From Chitinispirillia bacterium (GTDB lineage Bacteria > Fibrobacterota > Chitinivibrionia > Chitinivibrionales > Chitinispirillaceae): a stretch of 51,496 bases of DNA. Below the pieces are notes generated by a model, which ran no database searches, had not been told where the DNA came from, and saw only the letters and a program-made list of their open reading frames with translations. Each line of letters starts with the position of its first letter. The stretch's first letter is position 1. Shown here piece by piece: positions 24,341-31,642 of the stretch. The stretch lies in NCBI GenBank assembly GCA_009784115.1, contig WRCH01000006.1:1-51496 (forward strand). Direction: 5' to 3'. Position numbers and translations under genes: made by a program.

Positions 24341-24835
24341 CTACCGTATGGCCGGTTTGAAAAAATTCGTCCAGATAAACGGAAGCGTTGCCAAAAGGAG
24401 TGAATAAACCGCTCTTGGCAAAGTTACCACAAGAAGTTCGCCCAAAATAACAATGGGTTCACCCCCCGTCTTGACCATCTGCACCGACATGATAAGAGCA
24501 TCATTTAAAAGGAATACAATTACGAGAAGCACAGACTGCGTTACAGGATCCATGCGTATAACCCGCTCATTAAAAAGCCCCGCGAAAAACCCGACTATTG
24601 TTTTAGCGAGAGCGTTCTGCCCCAAAATCTCCGGTGAGAAAAGATCCTGCCCGAGTCCAAGAAAAAAGCCTACATACAACCCTGTCATAGGCCCGGCTTT
24701 TGTTGACATCATAAAAAGTATCAAAAGCAGAAGATCAGGTTTTATTGTAAGTATACTGATATGCGGAACGAGTGTACTTTGTAAAACAATGCACACAAGA
24801 AACCAAATGACCCATTTCATGGTATTATTCGTCAC
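24341..24835 (-). CDS. mreD: rod-shape-determining protein MreD
   Basis: A 164-residue membrane protein with five or six hydrophobic helices, including WVIWFLVCIVLQSTLVPHISI and IKPDLLLLILFMMSTKAGP (the conserved PDLLLL), then GFFLGLGQDLFSPEILGQNALAKTIVGFF. MreD sequences diverge, so placement between mreC and mrdA is the main support. It is three bases from mreC and 14 from mrdA, so the genes are co-transcribed. Confidence 0.9.
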   Translation of the reverse strand: MTNNTMKWVIWFLVCIVLQSTLVPHISILTIKPDLLLLILFMMSTKAGPMTGLYVGFFLGLGQDLFSPEILGQNALAKTIVGFFAGLFNERVIRMDPVTQSVLLVIVFLLNDALIMSVQMVKTGGEPIVILGELLVVTLPRAVYSLLLATLPFIWTNFFKPAIR

Positions 24836-24838
24836 CTG

Positions 24839-25672
24839 TTACCTCTCCATCCTCAACGAATCAAGTTCAGGACGATGCGCCGACCACTGAGGAGCAAGGC
24901 GTATCACAAAAAGCTCTTCAAGCCTGTGAAAATCAACCGCGAAATCAATATATGCCCGTTTGAAAAGCGTATTATTATCTTCACCGATATTTGAAATAGT
25001 TCCCACAAGAAGCCCCTTTGGATAAATTCCGCCAAGCCCGGAGGTGGTTATGGTATCGGCGTCCCGCACATCTTCATGATTCCGCAGGCGTACAAAAAAA
25101 TCACGCCCGTTTTCAGTCTCCATAATTCCAACCGCCCGGGTACGGCGGACCATAACGCTTGTACGGCTTGAAGGGTCGCGCAGGAGCTGCACTAAAGAGG
25201 CGTTGCCCATAACCTGAATAACCTTACCCACGGCTCCGTGCTCCGAAACAAGCGGCATAAATTGGACGATCTCATGATTTTTCCCGCCGCTTATCACTAC
25301 GCTTTTATTCAAATGCGACGGATCGTAAGCGATAACCCGAGATGGAATAAGATCATAAGGTGAATGCTCAACGAGTTCCAAAAGTCCTCTAAGACGCGCG
25401 TTTTCGATTGATTGTTCCTCAATTTGATGCAGCCGCGCGCTCGTCTGAGCCAGTTCATGCTTAAGACGCGCGTTCTCAGAATAAACATTTCCAAATCTCG
25501 ATATCTGCGAAACTGTAGCGTAAGCCGGGTAGTATATACTGAAATTAAGATAGCGGATAGTTTTTAACTGCGCATCGGGCCCTGCGCTTATCATCGCCAG
25601 CGAGAGCGATACGGTAAGCAGCAGTGAACTGATATTACGGTGACGAATGACAATCTCTATAATCCAACGCAT
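24839..25672 (-). CDS. mreC: rod-shape-determining protein MreC
   Basis: A 277-residue periplasmic scaffold protein with one N-terminal helix (~12-32), a coiled coil (~60-95, YSENARLKHELAQTSARLHQIEEQ) and a two-lobed beta domain (VIAYDPSHLNKSVVISGGKNHEI, GAVGKVIQVMGNASLVQLLRD, TTSGLGGIYPKGLLVGTI). It joins MreB inside the cell to PBP2 outside. It begins about 100 bases after mreB, across a short GC-rich hairpin. Confidence 0.95.
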   Translation of the reverse strand: MRWIIEIVIRHRNISSLLLTVSLSLAMISAGPDAQLKTIRYLNFSIYYPAYATVSQISRFGNVYSENARLKHELAQTSARLHQIEEQSIENARLRGLLELVEHSPYDLIPSRVIAYDPSHLNKSVVISGGKNHEIVQFMPLVSEHGAVGKVIQVMGNASLVQLLRDPSSRTSVMVRRTRAVGIMETENGRDFFVRLRNHEDVRDADTITTSGLGGIYPKGLLVGTISNIGEDNNTLFKRAYIDFAVDFHRLEELFVIRLAPQWSAHRPELDSLRMER

Positions 25673-25739
25673 TGCAAATAAATTCCTGAATTTTTAAATG
25701 CCCTTGTCTCAACAAAAGCGGGCTACGATTCGCAACATT

Positions 25740-25771
25740 TGTACGGGCGGCCCTTGCGGCCGCCCTGTTAA
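25740..25771 (-). terminator. GC-rich hairpin between mreB and mreC
   Basis: GGGCGGCC-CTTGC-GGCCGCCC is centred near 25756, just after the mreB stop. It could attenuate the downstream genes, giving more MreB than MreC. A related GGGGCGGCCGCCCC palindrome occurs inside metH near 3720. Confidence 0.5.
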
Positions 25772-26800
25772 TTATTTATTGCGCTTGCCCGATGATACTA
25801 ATACAGGGGCATACTTGTCGATATCCTCAATAATTTTGAGTGAACCGCGCGCCACGCAAGTGAGCGGATCGTCAATCACGTTTACAGGCAAATTCGTCTC
25901 CTGACGGATTCTTTCATCAAGTCCGCGCAGAAGCGAGCTGCCGCCGGTCATTATTATACCTTTGTCAAGAATATCGGCTGAAAGTTCAGGCGGTGTCTGT
26001 TCCAATGCCTGCTTTACAGCCTCAACAATAATCGAGACCGGTTCATTGAGAGCGTCGCGAATTTCTGTAGAGGTAATACGAAGCGTTTTAGGAATACCGG
26101 CCACGAGGTCGCGCCCCTTAACTTCCATCTCAAGCTCATCTTCCAAAGGAAACGCGCTTCCGATCTGAACTTTGATCTGTTCGGCGGTGCCCTCTCCCAC
26201 AAGCAAGTTATATGTCTTTTTGAGATAAGAGATAATCGTCTCATCCATCTCATCGCCGCCGATGCGCACAGACATATCGCACACCATACCGTTTAACGCG
26301 AGTACCGCAATCTCAGCGGTACCGCCGCCAATGTCAATCACCATGTTTCCTGACGGTTCACCAACAGGAATTCCCATGCCTATAGCCGCGGCCATTGTTT
26401 CTGTAACCATGTACACTTCGCGCACACCGGCGCTCTCCGCGGAATCGGCAACCGCGCGTTTTTCCACTTCGGTAATACCGGCGGGAACGCAGATAACCGC
26501 GCGGGGTCTAAAATAAAAACGGTGCTTCTGAACTTTACGGATAAAATATTTGAGCATCTGCTCCACAAGGTCAAACTCCGCGATAACACCGTCTTTCATC
26601 GGACGAATCGCTTCTATCTCTCCGGGGGTACGCCCAAGCATACGCTTAGCCTCAAGACCGATAGCCACAACTTTTTTTGTGTGTTTGTCTACTGCGACAA
26701 CCGACGGCTCATCAATAAGAAGACCTCTGTCCCTCACGTAAATAAGTGTATTGGCAGTTCCAAGGTCTATCCCTAAATCATTTGAAAACATAGGAAACAT
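25772..26800 (-). CDS. mreB: rod-shape-determining actin homologue MreB
   Basis: A 342-residue actin-like ATPase that directs elongation. Seen: phosphate-1 loop DLGTANTLIYV near residue 9; DEPSVVAVD; connecting GNMVIDIGGGTAEIAVLALNG (phosphate 2, ~155-175); IGGDEMDETII; the adenosine loop IIMTGGSSLLRGLDERI (~280-300); and CVARGSLKIIED near the end. Length equals that of E. coli MreB. It is the first gene of the mreBCD-mrdA-rodA series, with an upstream gap of about 160 bases that must hold the promoter; no clear -35/-10 was fixed. Confidence 0.97.
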   Translation of the reverse strand: MFPMFSNDLGIDLGTANTLIYVRDRGLLIDEPSVVAVDKHTKKVVAIGLEAKRMLGRTPGEIEAIRPMKDGVIAEFDLVEQMLKYFIRKVQKHRFYFRPRAVICVPAGITEVEKRAVADSAESAGVREVYMVTETMAAAIGMGIPVGEPSGNMVIDIGGGTAEIAVLALNGMVCDMSVRIGGDEMDETIISYLKKTYNLLVGEGTAEQIKVQIGSAFPLEDELEMEVKGRDLVAGIPKTLRITSTEIRDALNEPVSIIVEAVKQALEQTPPELSADILDKGIIMTGGSSLLRGLDERIRQETNLPVNVIDDPLTCVARGSLKIIEDIDKYAPVLVSSGKRNK

Positions 26801-26960
26801 GCTGATTATCCTCGCCTGTTATGGGCAATTTTTTGTTCAACTTTTAACCGGCAGCAACGTCTTTTTTTACTTGGTTATGGACGTACTACCGTAGAATATA
26901 TAAAATACTATTGTTTGTGGCGGAATTGGTAGTTTTTGTTAAAAAAAATTAAATAAGTAA

Positions 26961-28229
26961 TCACTCTTGGTCTGTATCAGTAACATCAGCGGTATCAGAT
27001 TCCTGTCCGCCTGCCTCAACTTCTTCCTGCGGATGCTCCTGTTTGTCATCATCGTTTTCGGATTCATCACCGCCAATATCAACACTTTCATCTACGTCAA
27101 CAGATTCTTGCTCGCCAACATCTAATTCAACTTCTTCCTGTGAGTGCGGCAACTCCTCCTCAACTTCATCAAGGACTGATTCTATCGTTTCCCGCGGTTG
27201 AATTATTTCATCCATTATGTCAATTTTATCAACATCTTCTTGCGGACTTTTTGCCGATTCTACTCTGTCTTTCTTACGCTTACCGCCCATATTATATCTC
27301 AATCCCATACTCCACTTAAGCTCATAATCATCCACAAATACAGAGGGTACAAAAGCCGCGTCAAAGGATACTTTGTCAATATTAAGCCCTAAACCTATCG
27401 AAAAAATCTCACTCTCCCACCCAAAACGTTTTCCAATCCGTAAAGCGATAGACGGCAGTATCAACACTTCAGCTCCTACGGGAACGCTTAACGTTGCGCA
27501 CTGATCTCTGTATGCGATATCTGTTGTTATTGTAAACGGGAAATTTTTAACCGTATCCATCCACGCGGCTCCGGCTCTGGCGAATCTTGGCACTAAACTG
27601 TCATTCACACCAACCGATACCGGTGATGAGTATGAATCATCCGAATTCCGCCACGAGTTTGCAAACCCGTGAAACCCGGCGGCTCCAAGATTAAGTTTAT
27701 TGTCAAAAAGTTTGTACCCGACACCGGCGCTGAGCGTAAACGCGTTATAGGTCTCTTCTATCCAAATACGATCCTGCACCATGGAAGCGCTTACACCGGC
27801 AGCAAAATTGTCTCTTATAATTCCGGCGCCGAACGCGCCTATTGTTGTACTGCTTGACGCTTTTGACCCAAAACCTCTCTCATCACGCGTCTCAAAATCA
27901 ACGCTGCTTGAGTAGAATCCAACGGCTGTAAACCACTGCGGAAAAAGAAACGCCGATTCAAAACCGCCTTTGTTAACGCCGCCGGGCATTTGAGCGAATT
28001 CAATAGAGGCGTGAGGATATGCAGAAAAAAACGGGACTGCCGGATTATAATAATAAAATCCATCTCCGCCAAGAGCGGTTCCCGCGCTGCCCATAGAGAT
28101 GTTTCTAACGCCAACCGGCTCTTCAAGCATCAAAAAACCGTACCCGCGCTCATTGTCCGCAAACGCAAATACATGGCAGATTAATATTAATATCGCTGAT
28201 AAAATAATTTTTTGTTTCATTGCAAACAT
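26961..28229 (-). CDS. PorV/PorQ family outer-membrane protein with acidic C-terminus
   Basis: A 422-residue protein: signal peptide (IILSAILILICHVFAFA), then PVGVRNISMGSAGTALGGDGFYYYNPAVPFF, the hallmark opening of PorV/PorQ-type FadL-like barrels, followed by alternating beta strands to ~310. The last ~100 residues are extremely acidic (EEELPHSQEEVELDVGEQESVD) with many Glu/Asp, absent from ordinary family members and perhaps a calcium-binding or periplasmic tail. PorV/PorQ proteins serve as shuttle or attachment factors in type IX secretion. It lies directly after another barrel gene. Confidence 0.8.
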   Translation of the reverse strand: MFAMKQKIILSAILILICHVFAFADNERGYGFLMLEEPVGVRNISMGSAGTALGGDGFYYYNPAVPFFSAYPHASIEFAQMPGGVNKGGFESAFLFPQWFTAVGFYSSSVDFETRDERGFGSKASSSTTIGAFGAGIIRDNFAAGVSASMVQDRIWIEETYNAFTLSAGVGYKLFDNKLNLGAAGFHGFANSWRNSDDSYSSPVSVGVNDSLVPRFARAGAAWMDTVKNFPFTITTDIAYRDQCATLSVPVGAEVLILPSIALRIGKRFGWESEIFSIGLGLNIDKVSFDAAFVPSVFVDDYELKWSMGLRYNMGGKRKKDRVESAKSPQEDVDKIDIMDEIIQPRETIESVLDEVEEELPHSQEEVELDVGEQESVDVDESVDIGGDESENDDDKQEHPQEEVEAGGQESDTADVTDTDQE

Positions 28230-28259
28230 TTCCGTTTTTTGGTTCTTCGCTATTATTCT

Positions 28260-29351
28260 TCAAAAAGAGACCGTTATGTCAAATTGCTGATCAACCCCTG
28301 CCCATATGCGGTCTGTTGTTAAGGCGTAATTAAAAAACGCCCCCTGCTTAAACTTTTTAAGCTCATACGAAAACCCCAGCGCTATGCGCGGAGAAAATGT
28401 CTCCCAGTACTCTCGTGTACCGCGGCGCATTCCTCCCGAAATGTCAAGCTCCCCAATTCCTGCACGCAAAGCGAGCTCGTCAATGAACTGCCATTTTGCT
28501 CCCGCGGCAATCACCATTTCCGGGTGGCCGAGGTATTTTCCCTCTCCATCAAAAAAATAATTTTGGGCGTCAACGTTCCACACTAATTCCCGCTCAAAAA
28601 GTGATGTTTTGTGCGAAGACGCAATTACAAATATCGGGGGAACAGTCTCATCGATAACTGAATTAAACTCACTGTCATGTATAATAAACCACGAATTATG
28701 CCTCATCAAATTCTTTATACCGCCGGAAAGCGTCAACGCGGAAGACGCCCTGTATGACGCCATAATGTCAAGACCGCCGATGCTTGTAATAGACGATTTC
28801 TCTAAATGACCATAATAAAGGGACGCGGGCAGACTCTGATGATTTACAGCTACAGAGCCTCCTACAGAGATTTTCCTTGACACAAGATACCCTGCTCCTA
28901 TGTTAAGGGAGACCGCCGTCATGGAAGCTCTGCCAAGTTTATCCTCAAATATCACATTGCCTTTATCATCATAATATCCATCATACAAATTATTAATGAA
29001 AGGATCGCCCCTGTAGACAAATGAAAATCCCATCCCCGCACGCGGCGGCACCCGAAAATCATACGATGCCCACCCCTCAGTACGGCCAAGCGAGCGTATA
29101 CCGGCGCCAAGCGACGCCCGGCGGTCTCTTAAGAGCGGCAGGCGGGCGGGATTATACCATGAGATCATCTGTTCCGGATCGGCAAGCGCGGCGCCGCCCA
29201 TCCCCGACGCCCACGCTCCGGCAGGCAACCTGAAAACAGCGTCGGGAAGCCCCGCGTTCCACGAGGCTTGCGCCGTTTCGCACAGTGTTAAACCAAGCAG
29301 AAGAGCTAACGCAGGAAAAATCGTTTTATTTCGCAAGTATGACTTTACCAT
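28260..29351 (-). CDS. PorV/PorQ-like outer-membrane beta-barrel protein
   Basis: A 363-residue exported protein: signal peptide ending AQAS, then RLPAGAWASGMGGAALADPEQMISWYNPARLPLL, the same G-x-A-x-x-D...NPA opening as PorV/PorQ proteins, and alternating strands to the end (FDITVSF, a typical terminal aromatic strand). The start ATG at 29351 overlaps the last codons of the upstream gene by 26 bases, so translation is coupled. It is a paralogue of the next gene downstream and probably sits in the outer membrane. Confidence 0.78.
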   Translation of the reverse strand: MVKSYLRNKTIFPALALLLGLTLCETAQASWNAGLPDAVFRLPAGAWASGMGGAALADPEQMISWYNPARLPLLRDRRASLGAGIRSLGRTEGWASYDFRVPPRAGMGFSFVYRGDPFINNLYDGYYDDKGNVIFEDKLGRASMTAVSLNIGAGYLVSRKISVGGSVAVNHQSLPASLYYGHLEKSSITSIGGLDIMASYRASSALTLSGGIKNLMRHNSWFIIHDSEFNSVIDETVPPIFVIASSHKTSLFERELVWNVDAQNYFFDGEGKYLGHPEMVIAAGAKWQFIDELALRAGIGELDISGGMRRGTREYWETFSPRIALGFSYELKKFKQGAFFNYALTTDRIWAGVDQQFDITVSF

Positions 29352-30795
29352 GAAAACGATCCCCGCCCGTAGAAGTTATTTTGTAATAGTAAACTCCGGG
29401 GCTTACTTTTCGCCCCGCCTTATTCGTACCGTCCCAAAAGTCAACCGCCGGATCCGTTGAACGGCCGCCGGGGGTTTGAGCCAAACGCCGCGCGCCGCTT
29501 ACAACGGTCTTTACATGACTCATATTATAGTCATAAACTCTTATGGTAACATTGCCGTTTTTTTTCAGCTTATAAACAAACACCGCTCTTCCGTAAAAAC
29601 CGTCACCGCGGATGATTCCGGGAAGCGCGTAGGATTCGCCCGGTTTTATTTGACGGATGTGGCGGATGTAGACCATATCAGGATAGTCGTTTGTTAACGG
29701 ATTTGCGGATTTAGTGAAATATAATCCCGAAGATGTCGCAATAATAAGCGTTCCTTTGGATTCAGACTCTTTATTGGGTAAAAAAAGGATATCGTTGATT
29801 ATTGGATCCGAGTTATCTCCGGCGTTCGCAAGCAGATTGCGGAATCTGCCGGCGCTGAATTTTTCTTCTCCGTCAAGAAACACCGCGGCTTCATTTTTTT
29901 CAAAAAGCGCATAGAAATACCCCTGTACTGCGGGGAAAACAGCACGCGGCGTATTATTAAGCGCTTTATGCCATTTATTGCCGTCAGACAAACGATAAAG
30001 TACAGTGTCTGCCTTACCGTTATTCCTTATATTGACAAATGAATATAATCCTCCATTAAGCGTAAACGCCGCAAGAAACTCCTCGTTGGATTCAATATCA
30101 GAATCTCCGTCAAGTACATCGCTCCAAGTTTTGCTTTGATTATCGTAATACCAAAGTTTCGATGGTGTTGTTACCAAAAGAGAATCACCGATAACTGCTA
30201 CCGACAGCACAGCCTCGCTGTTTCTGCCGTCGGGCGGAGATAAATTCTCAGGAGATTCCCCGCTTTCCGTATCAGGTCTGAAAGATTCAGCCTTATTGAC
30301 CGCAGGGTCATAACAAATCATCCCGCCGTCTTTAAACGGAGCCCAAAATTTATTATCAAAGAAAATTACCCCGCCCGCAGGCGCGGCAGTCTCGCGCAAT
30401 TCTCCGGTAAATTTTGAAAATCTGAAAGAGTGCTGCTGTGACTTGCCGCTTTTATGATCGAAATGCCAAAAACTAAAAACCGATGGAGATGAAACTTCTC
30501 CGCCAAGAAGCGCCGCCGCACCACCGCCCCCAAAGCCGAGTCCGTAAAAACGCCCGATGAAGTTATCCGCTTCAAATCCGCGCCACTCTCTTTTGTCATC
30601 AAGCGACGTCTGATAATTAAGCCCGCGGTCGGTAGCAATCCAAACAGTGTCACCGTTTCCGGCAAGCGATATGATATTATTACTTGTTAATTGACGGGTC
30701 TCGCGGAACTGACCGTAGCTTGCGCAAGCCGCCAAAATGATCAGCGCAAAAACATGAGGAAACAGCCGGCGGAATTTATCTTCGGTTTGAAACAT
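29326..30795 (-). CDS. exported beta-propeller-like protein with FlgD-type C-terminal domain
   Basis: A 489-residue protein with an N-terminal hydrophobic signal (VFALIILAACAS) and repeated short modules (NGDTVWIATDRGLNY, NSEAVLSVAVIGDSLLVTTPSKLWYYD) like a two-component-sensor-type propeller. The last ~90 residues form a FlgD Ig-like domain: FVYKLKKNGNVTIRVYDYNMSHVKTV, then WDGTNKAGRKVSPGVYYYKITS, ending GKVILAK. That tail resembles the sorting/secretion tails of type IX-like substrates, which fits with PorV/PorQ-like neighbours. It overlaps the next gene and starts five bases after lolA. Confidence 0.75.
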   Translation of the reverse strand: MFQTEDKFRRLFPHVFALIILAACASYGQFRETRQLTSNNIISLAGNGDTVWIATDRGLNYQTSLDDKREWRGFEADNFIGRFYGLGFGGGGAAALLGGEVSSPSVFSFWHFDHKSGKSQQHSFRFSKFTGELRETAAPAGGVIFFDNKFWAPFKDGGMICYDPAVNKAESFRPDTESGESPENLSPPDGRNSEAVLSVAVIGDSLLVTTPSKLWYYDNQSKTWSDVLDGDSDIESNEEFLAAFTLNGGLYSFVNIRNNGKADTVLYRLSDGNKWHKALNNTPRAVFPAVQGYFYALFEKNEAAVFLDGEEKFSAGRFRNLLANAGDNSDPIINDILFLPNKESESKGTLIIATSSGLYFTKSANPLTNDYPDMVYIRHIRQIKPGESYALPGIIRGDGFYGRAVFVYKLKKNGNVTIRVYDYNMSHVKTVVSGARRLAQTPGGRSTDPAVDFWDGTNKAGRKVSPGVYYYKITSTGGDRFHGKVILAK

Positions 30796-30799
30796 TATT

Positions 30800-31420
30800 T
30801 TATCTCATGTCAATAATTTCAACGCCTTTGGGCGGGTTGAATCTGAAAACATCTCTTGACGGCGGTCTATTAAATACAGTTCTTTTAAATGCGTAAGTAT
30901 TTACATTACTATCTTGATCTACAAGTATAAGTGTTTTGATGATACCGGTTTTTTCCTCAACAAAAGCGGTTATAGAGGTAAAACCGCCGGCTTCAGACGC
31001 CTTGCCTCTCCACGTAAGCTCGACCGCGCCTGCGCTGCGCCCTTTTTCTGTAAATGTGCGGCCTGTGAGAAATGATGAGAGCATACGGGATGGGTGAAAG
31101 GATAGATCAATATCTGACAGCTTTCTTATGACAAGCTGTGAATTTCTTTCGCTGAACTGGTAATAATCCTCACCATCACTTACAAAAACTTCTCTGCCTA
31201 AACTGACCCTGAATCTATTCCCGCCGGCAAGCTGAAGCTCACCGCTTCTTTTCTCCTCACGCTCTCTAATGCTCCAATAAGTAGTCAGATCAAACTGAGC
31301 GTTTACAGCGGTGTTCCCGCTATAGTTTTTGCGTACTAAAGCCATGACCGCCGGTTCTTGGGCTGAGGCCAAAAACGCGGTGATCAACAAAAAAAGTATT
31401 GCGTATAGCGGGATTTTCAT
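30800..31420 (-). CDS. lolA: outer-membrane lipoprotein carrier protein
   Basis: A 206-residue periplasmic protein with signal peptide (LYAILFLLITAFLASAQ) and the LolA beta fold: FDLTTYWSIREREEKRSGELQLAGGNRFRVSLGREVFVSDGEDYYQFSERNSQLVIRKL, then late VFRFNPPKGVEII. It carries lipoproteins from the inner to the outer membrane. It starts a transcription unit with the FlgD-tailed and two PorV/PorQ-like genes downstream. Sequence similarity within LolA is low, so the call rests on strand pattern and the DVFRFNPPKG ending. Confidence 0.8.
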   Translation of the reverse strand: MKIPLYAILFLLITAFLASAQEPAVMALVRKNYSGNTAVNAQFDLTTYWSIREREEKRSGELQLAGGNRFRVSLGREVFVSDGEDYYQFSERNSQLVIRKLSDIDLSFHPSRMLSSFLTGRTFTEKGRSAGAVELTWRGKASEAGGFTSITAFVEEKTGIIKTLILVDQDSNVNTYAFKRTVFNRPPSRDVFRFNPPKGVEIIDMR

Positions 31421-31450
31421 TAAAATTTCTTTGTTTATGTTTTTATTTTT

Positions 31451-31519
31451 CCGCGTCCTGCAGAGACGCCCGCGCCGTCTTCGGCGCGTCTGTACAGCCC
31501 GGGGTTTTAACCCCGGGCT
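31451..31519 (-). repeat. ~70-bp palindromic dispersed repeat, copy 2
   Basis: Inverse complement of the element at 22303-22371, with CGCGCCGTCTTCGGCGCG as one hairpin and CCCGGGGTTTTAACCCCGGG as a perfect palindrome. It lies immediately before the longer cruciform repeat, in the ftsK-lolA gap. Confidence 0.8.
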
Positions 31520-31529
31520 GTCTATTTAT

Positions 31530-31637
31530 ACTGAGTAACGGCATAAATCTACACCGCACCGCACGCAACTGCACGCAGGGCCGGCTCCGCTGCTTAGCGG
31601 AACAGTGTAGATTTATGCCGTAAAGCGGTATATTTAC
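31530..31637 (-). repeat. ~105-bp cruciform repeat, copy 1
   Basis: A perfect 16-bp outer stem, CGGCATAAATCTACAC at 31539-31554 with its complement at 31605-31620, encloses an inner GCACGCAACTGCACGC-type region and a CCGCTGCTTAGCGG hairpin. The element reappears in the opposite orientation at 47325-47430 with about 85% identity by eye, including the flanking AAGCGGTATA word. Confidence 0.85.
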
Positions 31638-31642
31638 GAATT

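Noticed and set aside
31530-31637. tRNA or other structured RNA gene
   Set aside because: There is a cloverleaf-like fold but no T-loop or anticodon arm of proper size; the second copy makes a repeat element more likely.
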